A stretch of DNA of 64,000 nt from Ulota crispa. Lineage: Eukaryota > Streptophyta > Bryopsida > Orthotrichales > Orthotrichaceae. The translations under genes and the position numbers were made by a program. Under the pieces are notes generated by a model. The model was given only the letters and a program-made list of their open reading frames with translations. It was not told the DNA's origin and made no database searches. The stretch is from contig OY987248.1 in the NCBI GenBank assembly GCA_963920765.1, positions 7,040,539 to 7,104,538 on the forward strand, written 5' to 3'. Positions 9,445-24,744 of this stretch are shown piece by piece (position 1 is the first letter of the stretch; every line of letters begins with the position of its first letter).

Positions 9445-12400
9445 TAGGTGTACGAGGGGTCATACTTTCGGTAACCCTCTCGGCTGAAGTAGGGTGTGTT
9501 CTCCAAAGTCCGGCTCACGTACTCCGTGTAAGGCTGTTGAGGGCTTCGGAATCCAAGGCCTTCGGAAGAAGGCGTTTGCGGTGTTCGAGGAGAGAGCACT
9601 GTTCGTTGAGGAGTACGTTGACGAAGTGGAGTGGTGTCGTTGTTTCCAAAGGGCTCCTCCACTGGCAGGGGGTCAGAGCTCCTGGACACAAGTGATGATC
9701 GTGGTACGTCTAACAAACGGGCACAGAAGATCAACGGAAGAATGAGCAGCAGTAAAATGATGACCACCGCCGTCACGATCTGTGCTGTCAAAGCCGTCAC
9801 TGATGGTTTTCCTGGCTTAAAATTCACCGGAAGCTCCAGCTCTTGGCCTGTGCAAGAATGAATTCGGTTCTTATCAGCTCATCAACGTCGAAGGCACGAA
9901 GAAGAAAGAAGTTGTGAGCAGCCACAAGCAAACAGTGTTCACAACTGTGGCTTCACTTTAGCAAAACTTCAACCAACTGTTGCTTACAGCTATAAAATGT
10001 GTGAATATCAATTTGAGGTTTTTTCAGTGTTTTTAGCGACTTGAGTTAATTGTAAAGAGCACACGTTTAAGATCACTGCCGGCAAGGGCTTACCTGTCAG
10101 AGACGATCTGATGACCAGAGAGTCAGTAAGGGAATGACTCTCGTCCAAAACCTTCAACTGCACACACAACACCATTAGCAACTGTATCTCGGGAAGAAGA
10201 ACTTTGAATATGCATTTGAGAGGAAGTGTAAAAGTACGTAACTGAAGTAGTGTTAAGTTTTCATTTCTGTACCTTGTAGTGTGCACGCCCACCAGGCCAG
10301 TTGGTTTCAGCTCTCGGATTTTGGAGCTGAATGCTGAAGGCCTCTGGCTTACCGGAGATCTTTGGCTGTACAATATCTGCATCACGGAGGATGGTTAAAA
10401 AAAATGGCCGGCAGAAAACTTGTCGGATGGAAGGTTATCTAATTGCAAAGAAGAGTCTATGACCGCGCACCCCGGACGTTTTAACTACAAGAGGACATGC
10501 ACATGAGAGGAGCATCCCCACCTGGATTTACGCAACCAACCACTGCAAATTCCCATTCTTTTGCTTTTGACGTAAGTGTGAGCTGCGAGGGTCAAAATTT
10601 GTAAGTTAGAGAACCGATCCAAATTTTGAGCAAAGAAGCCGCACAGAATTGGGCATTTTATTCTCTTCACATGAAAGTCGAAACAAACAGAAGGAAAACA
10701 AAACGTAGGATCGAACCTGGGAAGGTAAGCTGTCAACCATCTTGAAGCCTCCAGAAAACCATGCCTTTGCAGACCCTTCGACACCTGAGGCTCCCTCAAC
10801 CTTAGCAATAATCAAAAACTCTAACTCTCCATTTTGAATCTTCAAAGCCTTGTGTTTGGAAGTACTTGATTTCTGATATGTTTCCTTCCAGTGCGTGTAC
10901 AATTTAGCTGGCTGATATGGGAGGAAAACACATTGGAAAACACTCCGCCCAGGCTCTTGCCACGCTTTAGCTTCCCTGAAAAATTAGTCACGTATCCTAC
11001 TAATCAATCAATAATATCATAATTTCATTGTCTGGCACAAATCATTAACTTAGCCCTCTACTTAGGCTGTTGTCATTAAAAGAGATTTCATTGCGCCTCA
11101 CTAAACACAACGAAAGCACTTCAAACATTGCGTGAGAGAAAAGTGATGGAAACAGACCCAATGAAACTTGGCTCGACGAGGCAGCTGTACGAGACTTCCC
11201 GATTTTCACCGACTATTCCGATATCGCGACCATGAGCATCACTGATTCACACCAAACATGCCAACAATGTCAGCTCCAAGCACTGGCAGCTACGTGTGCA
11301 TAGAAATCACAGTGGTAAAGATATAAGACCTCAGGTATGGATCACTGCTAAAATAAATTTGTCAGAAGAGCAAAGGTTGCGTAAAAAGCACCTGAATTTG
11401 ACGGGAAAAGCATAGCCACCAGGAGGAATTGGCACGTTTGTGATGATGCCAGTGGGCACCTTAATGTGAACAGAAGAAACTCGAATTACATTAACCGTTG
11501 TATATGTCGTCAATCGCGTGCCATTGAAGCTGACTGTTCCGATCAGAGAAACATTAGTCTTCAGGGATGGGAAACACATCCAAATAGAATATTTCTTACA
11601 GACGTGAAACTTGCAAAACACAAAAAGTTAAATTACTTCAAGTGAGTTATTATACAAAAACAACATTGTCATCTTAAATCACTTTATAAAACACAAGCCG
11701 CTACTGCTGTCAACGTGGCAATATTATATCAAAAGCCGTACCAGTTGCCATGCCCTCCGCGATGGCTTGTGCTTCCCCAGTAATGCTATTCACCAACACA
11801 ACACTGCTGTTGGAACTAAACCAGCTTCCACGTTCACCTGCAGGCAGTCCATGCAGCCCTAACCCACATAACAGTATTGATTAGATAGATAGGTTACATG
11901 CAGAAACCGTGCATTGGATATCCCGAGTATATTATCTCAGACGTCATTTGAAAGGAAATAAATTGCAGCAGAAATAAACGGAAAGAGGTCATCTGAAAAG
12001 CCAATGGGAGAGCACTGTGTCAAGCACTGACCTTTTCCTAAGATAGAGAAGCTCAGACGGTTGCCGACATGTAAGATGGGGCTCCGTGGAAACACATATG
12101 CTCCAACGTTGACCTAGAGAAATTACATAATAGCACACTAAGCAAAGCTGCAAATAAACACGAGATCCCAGAAATCATTCATGTACCTTGTACAAATTCC
12201 CGGAAACAGGATACCAACATTTAAATGACAACATTTGATATGAGGGTTTTTCAGCTGTTTGAAAATAGCCTACAGCTTTTTTAAGAGAACGAGCTACTTA
12301 CCAGTATCCAGTCTATAATTTGCGGGTTGCTCTTGTAAGTTAGACGTACCAAAGCCGAACCTTGCCTCTTAGCCTGCAAGAGGACGTAACAATGCCATCA

Positions 12401-15400
12401 AATTGTTGAAAGAAGTCAGTGATATACTTCTATAGACCAGGTTTTTAAACTTTTGGATGCCATGTAAGGAAGTGAACGACAGCATTTCAGCCAACATGTG
12501 AACTGGTGAACCTTCATGTAAGTCAGGGAAAGAGGGTCTGCAGCCTACCTGGACAAGAATGTTGGCCTTCGTGGAGCCACGAACACTTACGTAATCTGCC
12601 ACTTTGACAGATAACACATCGGCACGATTGGTGTCGAGGGTTATTGGAACTGTTACTCCAGCTTCCAAAAATGGGACTCCTGATAATCAAAACCATGATG
12701 CAAGTAAGGACTCAAAAAAGTTAGTGAGCCTGACACAACATTTGAGCAGAATAAATTATTTTTAAATTGGGCCATTTCAGCACATCACGCGATCAGAGCA
12801 AGTCAACGTAGACAGGAGAAATGTAACAGACGGGGGAAAAACCATCGGAAGCAAATTTTAGAACGGTTACAAAGGAAAGCTTACCAAGATCATCGCGTAG
12901 AGTCACTGCTAATGTTTGATCTGTACCTACCGACAGCTCTGCTACAGGGATCGCAAGAGTACCATCTCCTACTGTGAGGGAAAAAATCTAGTCTCAGGCA
13001 TATCAAACAAATTTCCAAGTTAGAGCATTCAAACAGCTGTCCTGACGAACCCGACAATATTAATTAGCAATAGGTATTTAAATACCCTAGCATGCCAACT
13101 TATAGTAAAAAGAGTACCATTACTAGCGACTGATAAGACCAGCAGTACTAAGAGTAAATTCAATATGAGCAGCAACTTTACTCCACCAGTACAGCCTTGA
13201 CAATCCCCACAAGTGCCAAAATTGCGCTTTGGTCACATGACCTCCAGGAGAACGTTACAGCAATACGCAGGAGTTTGAACAAGCCAAGGAAACAAGTTTA
13301 GAACAAGGCAATCTAACGTTTATTCAGGCAGGCATGTGGAATACAGTAATGCGGGAGCAATACCTCAGCCACTCGCACACAGGCCGCAATCTCGGACCGC
13401 CCTGTACTATGATCTCGGGCATGAATACAGGCCAATTCTGTTTTATCCGCAGTGAGTATAACTCCATTTTCCGTAACGGTTATGACTTTGGCATCATTAC
13501 TTCCCTCCTGATGTAGACGTACACATTGTGGGATTAGAGAACTCTTCATAAAACAAAAAAAACAACAAGACCAATACATACAATTATAACAATTCATTGT
13601 TCATTACTCCAAGATTATTAGAAAGTAGCTGTTAATAGGAATCATGCTATGTGTTGTTTGGGTCACTTACTTGCATAACTGAGTAAACTACGCTGCCTCC
13701 AATGTGTCCTGCATCTGAGAATCCAGGTACTGAATTTTTCAACTGGGGCAATAATGAAGAGCTGATGTAGGATGGGGGCAACACCCACGTAGCTCCCATT
13801 CCTAGGGCCAAAGGCGGATCTGGAACGATCCATAAAGTGCCTGAAGGTTTAAACTCTTTCTCCACTTTCTGCCCATTGTAGTGAAATTGACACTTGAAAG
13901 ACAAAGTAACAGTCGTCCTGCCTGCAGATCTACAGTATTGCACACAACAGTCAATCAGCCAGAAAATCAAGTGAAAACGAGATTGTACGCGTCCAAATGC
14001 CATTGAAAAAGAATCTATACTGGATCCTGACTTCTCCAAGTAGGCTATTTATGTACACAAGCATTAGTGATTCATATTATCTTCCACAAATCTCCAGTAA
14101 TAGGCATCAAAGTAATCTACTACATTAAAAAAGTCTTTTCTGGCGCAGGTGAGTCATCTTTACCGCTACAACACCTCAAGCATTGAGCTATTCTAATTTT
14201 TTTATTTCACGTATTTATAGAAATAGATTGAGGACTAGTGAACAATCAATTATTGCAGTTCCGTTATAGTTAGATAGGTTATCCACAAACAGCACTAAAT
14301 ATCAAATCAGAGATAACCACCTCTAGCAGATAATATTCTCAAACCCACTATGTCATGACTCATTTGTGCAATCACAAGAAATTTCAAGTGTTGAAGCAAC
14401 GAGAAGAAGCATATAGAACTAATAAGATCCAAATCAATCTTAGTATATATAAAGATTTATGTGACCGATTGCACACATAAACGACAGTAAACAGAAGTCA
14501 AGGTTCTTGTTTGATACTTACCTCCCAAAGGCTCTGGCAGAAAACCCATACGGAGTACCGACAGATTCATCACGTTTCCCCCAGCCCTTCAACCTGGAAT
14601 TTTCAGCCTCAGACGTGGCTGGATCCTGTTCCTCTCCAGAGAAACCATCCACACCTGCCAGAGCCAGAACCTGTGATAGAATACATAAGGGCGTCAACTC
14701 TTACCACCACATTTCACAATCGATATTTCTGATAACATACGAAACCAGTGAAAAACTTCAGAGTCTAAGACATAAGTGAATTTCTGTCTGCCAGTTTTTT
14801 GTGACCACTGCCACCTGGTCAGAGAACACAAGTGCACATGCGAGACCTAAATGCTGCACAATCAGAATTGGCCCAGCTGTAGACCGTACTGTACTGTACT
14901 CCAGACAAGAATATATGTAAGGGTTTTCGGTTTCAGCCCTGAACAATATTTCAGATCGCTCACACAGGAGAACCTGTGTTCTAACAGCGCCTACAATTCA
15001 TAGCAAGGACGACAAAAGAACTGCTCTCATTGTATACAAGGACCCACCTGGTCATTCTCGACTGCCCACTTGTAGTTGGTGCACAGTTCATAAAAGGCAA
15101 ACAGATTCTCCTGCACAGGGCATAAAGAATATTGATCAGTCTACATATATACTCCATTGACGTGTAATGTGTAAAAAGGTGTAGTATGTTAAGTTACAGC
15201 TCAGAAACAACTGCATCATACTTCATTATGAATGCGTTCTGCCTAGGTCATCCCAACATCATTGGACAAATATGAATCGCAGAAGTACTAAACAAGCCCA
15301 CCGCTGTCACTCCATAAGTCTGCATATATTCCGTACGGCAGTAGGTTCCTTTCAATGACGAGTTTATAATATCTATCGGTTAATAAGTTGAGGGTTGACT

Positions 15401-18400
15401 TAATTACAAACTTAAAGATAATACTTAAAAACTCGAGCTACATACCCCAAGTCCGTGAGGAAAAATGGTAATTTCTCGACCAACAGCGAGCTGACCTCCC
15501 CTCACATCGAGTGCCATAGAAACAGGAACTTGTACTGTCAAATTCAACTGCGCTTCACTTAAGAGCTCGCCACTATGACTTCGTGCTTGAGCTTGAATTG
15601 TCTGTAAGACACATAATGATCTATATGTATGAGTAACTCAGCTCTCATTTGAACTAATCAAGGAGCAGTCAAACACTACACAACTGCAAAATCTGCAGTG
15701 GAGGAAGGATATACAGGCACATCTCAACTACAAGCTTATCACGAGGCCCTGCTCTTCATTCTTGAACAGCTTGTATGCTACAGAATCTCTACTGGATAGC
15801 AATTTGGAACTTGGTACAAATGCAAAAAGTAAGAGAAATTGTCTCACAGTCTTCATAAGAAACAGGAGCTTACCGCCTTTCCAGGAGATTTGGCCTTAAG
15901 AAGCCCAGATGCACGATCGATTTTCACTATCTCGGGATTGGTGGCATCAAAGTTGAACACAGCGCCTGTCTGAGGACCTCCATCCACTACCAGCTGTTCA
16001 CACGGATATTATTTCAGGGAAAAATCAGTCAATTGGTCCGCGTTACCATACCATGTACACTTAGAACAAAATTTGAGCATGGGTATGGGAAATCATGAGT
16101 TTTTAATGACAATTGCATAAGACAACCAGAAACTGAACCAAAATTAACCTGCACCTCCAAATGGGAAGAACTCACCAAGTACTTTGCCCCTGGTGCAAGC
16201 ACCAAAGAGGGTGGATGGATAGAAAGTGGAGCATAAACTGAAACCCGCGCAACGTCTGAAAATACTTCTTTTCCAGACTTCTGTTGGACACTCACCTGAT
16301 AAGAATTTTACACCTCAAAATGTGACAACGCCAAGAAGTACGAGTAGAAGGATTCCATAACACAATCAAGTATGTGGATCACTCAGATAACTGCAATCAA
16401 ATATCTTACATGAAGCGTTGTTGTCAGGCCCACAGTAGCCCCACAAATGACGAATTCATTGGCCACAGCCGCAAGATCAGATGCCTGGCTCTTGGAGATC
16501 AGCACTCGATCTTGAAGATGGACTCGCAGGTTCATGAATGTGATCTGGACGGATGAACATAAACGTCAGAGGCAGCAATAACGCTTGAGCATTAAGCATA
16601 GATGCATAACTAGCTACAGGATGATTTTGAAAAAACTATGTACCTGGGAAGAGTCAAAAACACGCCCAGAACTATCGCCTGCTTGCACTTTAACTGTCAT
16701 ACATGAACCCACCTGTCCACCAAAAACATACAATGAGCTGAAGAAATCACAACTTAATTTGCTGGCACCTAAACTGGAGCTTTCAAAGCTGAAAAGATAT
16801 TAAAAACATAAATAGTATTAGAGTAAAACATATGAAAAGGAACGCAACACTTTTTAATCCCATTCATTTTTTGGGAAAATAAAGACCTCCATAAATAGTG
16901 TAAAGGACAAATGAGCCCAATAATTTACTGGATGAATCACTTACGAAAAACCAACGTGAACAAAATAAGGAGAATGAGAACAAAAAAGTGAAAACAAACC
17001 TGAAGGCTAGTATCTTCAGGTAGTAGCATTCTGATTGCAGCTACATCGGACACAGTAACCTGTTCCAAATGAAAATACTTGGTTAGAATTCATCATTGAC
17101 AACGTTCTGCTCCGATAAGCACAGAATATCAAAGGAAGGGCATTAAATCAGCCAACAAATATTTGTCAAGTCAAATAATTGCAACTCTGAATGTGGAGAA
17201 AATAGGTTCTCGAGTCTTACAAGGGCACTTCCCGACGCAGGGGTTGCTAAACCTACATCTCGAACGGTTATAAGAGCATCCCCTGAACCCCGAGCAGCCA
17301 CGATTAAGCCTCGAGTATCAAGAAGAATCACATCCACCACTCGAGAATCATTACCACGAGCTTCAACTTCACTTGTTCCGCCCAATATTGACAAGCTCGC
17401 CTGCCACACCGAAGTCGATACTAGTCATTATCAACTGAACGAAGAGAATCTAGATGTGCAATAGTATGCATATACCAAGGAATTAAAGTGCACAAGTCAA
17501 GTTTAAAGAGCAATAATCTTGACTGGAATCCCGACAGACGAGTAGGCGTCAAACCTTAGAATCCGGATGGTGGAAAAGGAGGAAATTATTAGGCTCAATC
17601 CTCAAGGCCGCCACAAGCTGTAAACGCTAACAAAATCAGTAAGGGTACAGTTTCAAATCCGCGTAAACGCGCTTCAACTTCGTACAGATAAAGGAGCAAG
17701 AGCAGAACAAACGAAAAGCTCTAATTCTACGTTTGTTCAAGCACACATCATAAAAATATTCCCTCCATTCTACATCGCTACCCAAGGTCCATTTTCAGGA
17801 CTCCAGTGGTTACGTCAAGATGTGGAAGTGATGTCCTAAGAGCTACATCTTTTTCATTGCCGAAACCTAGAAACATGTTTTAACAATCAGAAACCAGAAA
17901 GGTAGCAACCACAAACCTGCAATTGCACTGCATCACTGAGGTGGACATGCGATTTCGCGAAAGATTTCCATGCAGGGATCATTGCAAATGCGCTCTCATA
18001 TTCGCTAACAAACCCATGCAAATCTGCACGAACAATACACTGAAGAGAAGATATAAGAAGTTAGAACAATCAAAGGGACACCACCAGCTGATTAGGGTGC
18101 TTACCTAAACAATGGTGGTATTGGGAAGTAGGTTCACATATGGACGATTGCTAGTATTCAAATCTTCGGGAACAACAAACATAGAAGCATGTTACACGCA
18201 TGTGCAATTGGTAAATCAGATTATGCATAGGCCCAAGACCATGGACCCTCTGAGCCTGTAAAAACTACAGATTTGATAGTTATACCTCTCCTGCAGCATT
18301 TCCAAGTGCAAGCATACGCTCCCAGCCGCTAGGAACTACATTTGCACTGGGTTTCTCCACGATCCATTGAGCAAGATCATTGCACCCAAATAGCTTCCAG

Positions 18401-21400
18401 GATAAATTCAAAGACGAAGCATTAGAAAATGGTCTCTTGGCGTCATCTAAGGCAACGGCAGCCACCCTGATTGCTCGGTCGTTGATTACTGTAACAGGAG
18501 AAATTTGACGACTGGTTGTATCCCGCTCAGCATGTGCTGAAACCTTGATTGAGGTTTTAGTATTCTCTACGTATAAAGAGCAACAATCATAACGAAGTCA
18601 GTACGCCATCACAGTATGCGCGGAAGCAATATGGCTGCAGTAGAACAACAAAGTACATGGAACAAAAGCCCGGCAAAAACCCTACCAGTCTCTAATTTTT
18701 ATCCTTGCCAACTTGGAAATTCAATCAAGTCTGCTTAATGCCTAAGTCAATGTGCCTGCTAGCAATACTACGAGAGAAAAAGATCTCACACGTACCAGAT
18801 TCATCAACGAGAAGAGTGATAGCAGTTGGAATTGCGCAAGTCACTAAAAGGGATGCAGCCGCAACGCTCTTGGTTGGATGGTCCTCACCCACCAAATTTC
18901 CACGGTAAAAATTGATGATCTGTAATATGTATGTTCATCAACAGCATTGAATTAGACACCCCATACCCAGCAGGAGACCTATGACAGCACACGCAGGAAA
19001 AATCGAAACAAATAGAGGGCAAGGTTGGACACGCACGTAAGTCCCCAAGTTCTTGCATTCTATGTTGTACACCCAAACTCCCCCATCCTGCACCTGAGAC
19101 ACTCCCAGGATCTCTTTGCTAGCTACGCCCTGATCAGTCACAACTTCATGCGTATCAACAAACTCAACTCCCTGGCGCCACCGTTCGGGGCCTCCACGCA
19201 AGATCACTTTCATACTGCTTCTCAGTACCAGTAGTAACTCTTGAAGCTGCTCGGATGGAGGTGAATGCACAGAAAGACGTCCAGCATCCATCAGATTATG
19301 TGAGTAGCCCCCGTGTCTATCTCCACGTCCACCCTGCTCCAATGTGAGAGGGGCAAAGGCTGCAATAGGCCATGAGGCTTCCAGAAATGGATGTTCAATC
19401 TCAGGTGAGGTCAGTCCTACCAACAATTCCCCAACATTCAAGGAAACTCTTACTGTTGCTCTACCGGTTCGGATTGCAGAAATTAAGACCCATGCACACG
19501 CGTGCGGGTGAATTAATTGCTGTGCCTCTTCTTGCGCTGAGCTAAAACTATGAGCCTCTTCCTTCACCGTCGAAAATATTCCGTCGCCTCCAAATACGCC
19601 CCACTGGACAGCTTTCTTGAAAACATCGCAGCTGGCATATTCCAAGCCTGCAATAAAGGGATTCATCAGTCCTGGACAGCAGATAACTGCTGTACTCCGA
19701 CGTGATGGTTGATCAGCACTTTTCTGCCTTCTCGTGTATGCCTTGGATGAATTCCAAAGCTGGACAGCAGCACCACATATAGAAAATTTCAAATACACCT
19801 GACTCACCGGAGGGATCCCGCAGCGCGACAGCTACAGGAATATATGATCCAACTTCTGCCTCTACAGGCAGACCAGGTACAACACCCATGGCAGTAGGGT
19901 ATGATACTTCCACAATGATCTGCAACCATACAGCATCATGTCAAGAAACAAAGTCAACCGAGTGCCTAATGACCAGTTAATATCTACAAGCACCACCCTC
20001 AGGAAGATGCTGCCTATGTGACGTCCTGCTCATGAGGTCCTCGGAAAAAAATGCTACAACAACAAAAATTTGCACTTCAATTACAGATCCTCGCACAGCA
20101 AATCGTCAATCAAAACTTATGGCTCTAATAGTAGCATTTGGAGACCTTGCAACGAGCAACAACTATCCTTCGTCTCCAAATCTCTACCATGAGTAGAAAT
20201 GGAAAGGTGACAGCGCAAGCAGTAGCCAATAATAGATATGCAAAGGACGTTCAATAAAAATTGTGTTCACCACAGAATGTACAAAGCCCAGAAAAGCTGA
20301 AATTCATCATTACAAACCTCATCATCATTCAGAACATCACCCAGAGCTGTAGCACGAATTACTGCTCTCCCTAAGCTTTTTGTCTGCACAACTCCATCAC
20401 CGCTTACGGTCGCCACAGAAGGATTGGAGGACGACCAATCATAGTCTGTCGATCTCTTCCCACAACCTTCATAACGCGAGTAACAACGTAAGTTTGGATA
20501 CATCCCTCTGTACATATTTTGCTGGATTTCGTTCCAATCCTTACAAAACACCTATGCAACGCAAATACAAACAAGTTCCAACATACAGACATTGAGGCAC
20601 TAAACTTTCAGATTCCACAACACAGGATTAGACCAGTGTGCGTAATCCGTTGCAAAGAAGCATACGAGACAAATAAAATAGATTTCTAACGACAAGCCAT
20701 GCAAACCTGTAAAAGTAAGACAGCGAAAAATTCCAAAAAATGTATTTACTTCGATCTTATTACAGGTTACATTCAGTACCGAGATAGAAATGGCTTCAAT
20801 GACAATCAAGGACTGCTTCTTTACGAACCAAAATATGTCCTCAACAGTCCTTCAGATCCAATGTACTACTAAAGCAATGCATGACATGCATACCTCCTTC
20901 AGCAAACAATCGATGTCCTTGCTCGTAACCAGGTGCCCAAGGTAGACCCAAATAATCACCATAACGAGCCCTTGTAATCTTTACTTGTGTGCAGATTGTT
21001 ATATCCCGTCCGGAAATAAGAGCCTGAGAGACCACGAAATCACATATATAAGCGTTAAACGTAGGGCAGAAACGCAAGAATACCGACCTGGTGAAGCACA
21101 CGCAAACATCAGTCACTCGTCCGAGGCACACCTGTTTGTTTGTCTGGAACCAGTGACCACTCGAGACATCCTCTTCCATGACACCATGAGCAAGGGTAGC
21201 CACTAAGCTTCCATTTCCTTCCACCAATGCTTCCAGAAGAGAGCAATTACGCCATCCCTGTTCAGCTACCACAGCTTCTGGAACTTTGAACATCTTCCAG
21301 TAGGGAAGATTAGCATCTGGCATAGTTAATTCGTTATCCTGGAAGAAATCAACATCCATATGTAGGTTACTACCAGTCAATGACTTTTCCTACTTCAAAG

Positions 21401-24400
21401 ACTGAACTTATCACCAAGATAGTACTTCTCTGTTATCAAGGAGAGATCAATGTTACGTCGAACCCGACTTCAAATGGATATCGTATTTAAGCAGAGGAAA
21501 AAGCAATTTGTGAGGGATCTAGCTCGGACTTTGCAACCGTTAAAACTTAGAAAACACAAAAGACCCTGCCACACAGTACCGATCTAACTAACGTTGCATG
21601 TTGAAGTCATGTAACATGTCACGCGTCAAGAAGACTACGGCAAAGCATGCAAGAGATGTCAGTGCCTGGGCAGAATTCTGTAGAAACGAAATTCTTGCAA
21701 TGCCTATTCAACTAACTCAGAACTTCTTACGTCCTAAGTCCAAAGAGTAAGCACTGCAAATTAGCTTACACTGGTCAATAGAAGGGGCTGGTTCTCAGAT
21801 TCCTTCGAGTAAGCAAATGCCTGCACCACATACTTCCGCCCTACCACAACTTGCCAACTGCCGTCAGACACGACCACGGGCAGCTTCCCATGGGACACCG
21901 CAACAGCTCCCTTCCCCAAAAGAGGAGAAAGAGTTAACACAAGGTTTGTTGGACGGACAACGTGTATGGTCGAGGTTTGTTGATGGCCTGTTAGCCTCAG
22001 GTCTTCAACTGTCACCACTGTTGACCCATATGTACGAGCCGTTATGAAACCTGATACTGTATCTATATCTGCGACAGAAGAGTTGCCTAACGACCACCGA
22101 TGATGGGGAGATGGCAATGGAATAACTGCAAATCAAGACGAGAGACGGTCACGACCTTGATCATGAAAGGACATATTCGCTTAAGCCAACATTTCAAACT
22201 TGTAAGATAGCTGATTGGATGTTAAAATAGAAATTGTTCCTCAAAAGCACGCACATACCCTTGACCTCATTCCGTCGCAGTGCTCGGAGAGTGAATTGCA
22301 GACGAGTGCCTGGAATCATAAATATTGGCGAGGGAGGATCCAGAGAAACTGCTTCCGCAACAGTAAGTGTAATGATATGTGATAAGTTGTCAAATCCTGG
22401 CTCCACAAAATGCGCTGCGACCCTCTCTTGGCCTGCACCAACACCTCGAACCACATACAGATCCGATCCAAGGCCCTGTAAACAGAGCAATATACGAACC
22501 ATTGAGCACATCACCTCAAAAATATCACTCTGACATATAATACAAAAAAGTCCCCACCTCCATGAATATGATACATGCAAAAAACGATTGAACAGATGAA
22601 AACCCAAACAATCTCCAAAACAATTTATTGTAGGCAATCTTTACGCTTGAATTGTGATCTGAGCTCTGAGAAATAACCAGTAATTGTGAAATAGCACATT
22701 GATTGCAACTACAGCCGTAGGCTCTAAGAGAATTCATACCACGTTAATAACTGTCTTCCAGGGTTCAAAAGCGTATGAACTTAATGCAAGCCATAAGAAT
22801 TAAAAGTGATCGGTAATGCACTCATTTCCAACCTGGAGAGAAAAAAGTAATGGCCTTGCTTTGGACTATAGATCAAGGAAGGCGCTATTTGTCAGAGTTA
22901 AACCTCTGAGAGAGAGAAAGGAACACTTACATTCTGCTCCAGCTCAATTTGATTCTCGATCTCGCCAACAATTAGAGATGTTTGCTTAAGCGGGACATGC
23001 AAGAGCCGGTGGGCTACATCGCCTGTCTGGCTCAACGGTGATAGTTGCCACATGAACTGCAGTCCCGCCAATGACGAAAAGACATTATCTGCGTCACAAC
23101 AAACGGGTGTGTTAAATCTCATCTAAACCAATTATATTCATTCAATCAACCGGCTGACACTTCATCCACAATTCTCTGCTCAGCTGGCAGCCTTCGTTCA
23201 ACCTAGGTGATTCTTTTGGACTTCACATGTCTAAACGTTTATGACCTCTACAACACCGAACCCCTTCAAAAAAGGGGTTACCACTACAGTGGTAAACTCG
23301 GCAGCAACACAGGCGATGTAATTCATATACCTTCAGTGTCAAAAGCTCGAATACGAAGTGTAGCTAGTCCATCCAAATCCAGCTTGAGCGAATGATGGAA
23401 TATTTGAATTCGTGATATCTTATCAATGAAGACCTCACATCGTAAAATTTGGCCTGTCAAAGAGTCAGTTGCATGTACAGCAGTTGTCTTCCGTCCCTCG
23501 AAGGAAGCGATCGAAGTAAGTACCGCACTAGTGGAACAACCCTTACTGGTGTCATTGTATTGCGCTTCCACATGCAGAATGTCATGATGATCCCAGGTCC
23601 TGCATTACGAGAATCGATGAATAGAACCTCGTTAAGCAGACAAGCTTGAATCAAACCATCAATAATACCACCACTGCCACAATTAAACCAAAAGAATAAA
23701 AACTGTTCAACAAAAGCGAGTGACACTTCTAAACACATGAGATTAACTCAGCAACCTCACAAGATGTGCATCATAACAAACGCGACAGACTTTTCCAACA
23801 ATAAATACGAATCACCAAGTGCTCATCATGTAATAAAAAGACAGCTGTCTTCATTTCAATGTTTGCAATTTCCCAAGTAGTAATCTAGTAAGCCAAATCG
23901 TAAATTCTTCGTATCCTGTAGACTAAAATTCTACCTACAATTCTCCCACACTAAACATACAGAAGTCCAACACCATTTCCCAAGGCGAAATCGAAACACT
24001 TAATATCTAAAGCTTGTTCCGAAGTGTAAATCTCAGTTAAACCCTAAACCCTTCACAACTCCAGCTGAAAGTGAGATTTGTCATTATGCGTTGAGTCACT
24101 TAGTCCGGAATTGAGCACTAATGAGAAGTCCTCTCGAGAACGACCTTCGGCAATGAAAGAACACTACCTACACGAATGCGACTGCCAGCTAGACGTGGTA
24201 AAGCTAATCATTCTACCGAAGGTCAGCCAATTCGTAAGATGAAATCGAGGCAACTAATAACCAAAACAAAATCTGAACTCAAAATCTCAGCTAAACCCGA
24301 AACCCTATACAACTAGTGAGTTCCAGAAGTCTACGAGCACCAGCGTGCAATTGCGCATCAAGACAACTGGCCATTGAGCTGGAACTGAGCATCAAACGTC

Positions 24401-24744
24401 TCGAGAATAATCCTCAACAAGAAAGAATATTGCACACAAGAAAGCAACTAGACATAACAAAGCTAATCAATTTGCCAAAATCAGGCTCGCAAGAACATCC
24501 ACGCAGGAGAGAGAGAGAGAGCAAAAGAGACGAACCAGGTGAAACAACCATTGTAACCTTGCAGATGATAATGCACGGCACGAGAACTCCGAGGCGGAAG
24601 AAGCACGTTCAAATTGCTGATGTGCGGACCGTGCTGGACGATTCCAATCGCAGTCCCCTCCCAAAGACACAGCAATTGGAGCACCACACTCAAGGCTACA
24701 ACAGGATGAATCATGCCTCCTCTCCTACACGCCATTCTCCACAA
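9441..24744 (-). CDS. GP210: Nuclear pore membrane glycoprotein gp210, 36 exons
   Basis: Single-pass nucleoporin of the pore membrane ring. Exons 5' to 3' (minus): 24744-24536, 23599-23331, 23088-22931, 22475-22259, 22125-21770, 21338-21132, 21023-20894, 20466-20318, 19919-19808, 19647-19037, 18919-18796, 18536-18286, 18039-17917, 17617-17555, 17400-17221, 17059-17000, 16712-16644, 16544-16410, 16295-16176, 15993-15874, 15601-15446, 15110-15048, 14670-14522, 13929-13671, 13507-13364, 12987-12885, 12679-12549, 12373-12302, 12113-12032, 11858-11742, 11533-11392, 11241-11158, 10975-10717, 10365-10273, 10157-10094, 9847-9441. All junctions are GT-AG and all phases agree, giving about 1,995 aa (Arabidopsis about 1,920 from memory). 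It has a signal peptide (MIHPVVALSVVLQLL), the family-typical HISNLNVLLPP, Ig-like repeats (NPSVATVSGDGVVQTKSLG), one membrane helix (about 9730-9790) and a short tail ending REGYRKYDPSYTY. Starts at 24744, 24735 or 24714 are possible. The exon 26 acceptor was chosen by frame; the exon 30 acceptor could instead lie at 11837. Confidence 0.95.

Noticed and set aside
18938-19807. Minus-strand ORF of 289 codons taken as a separate gene
   Set aside because: Its middle part is gp210 exon 10 (19647-19037); both ends are read-through into introns.
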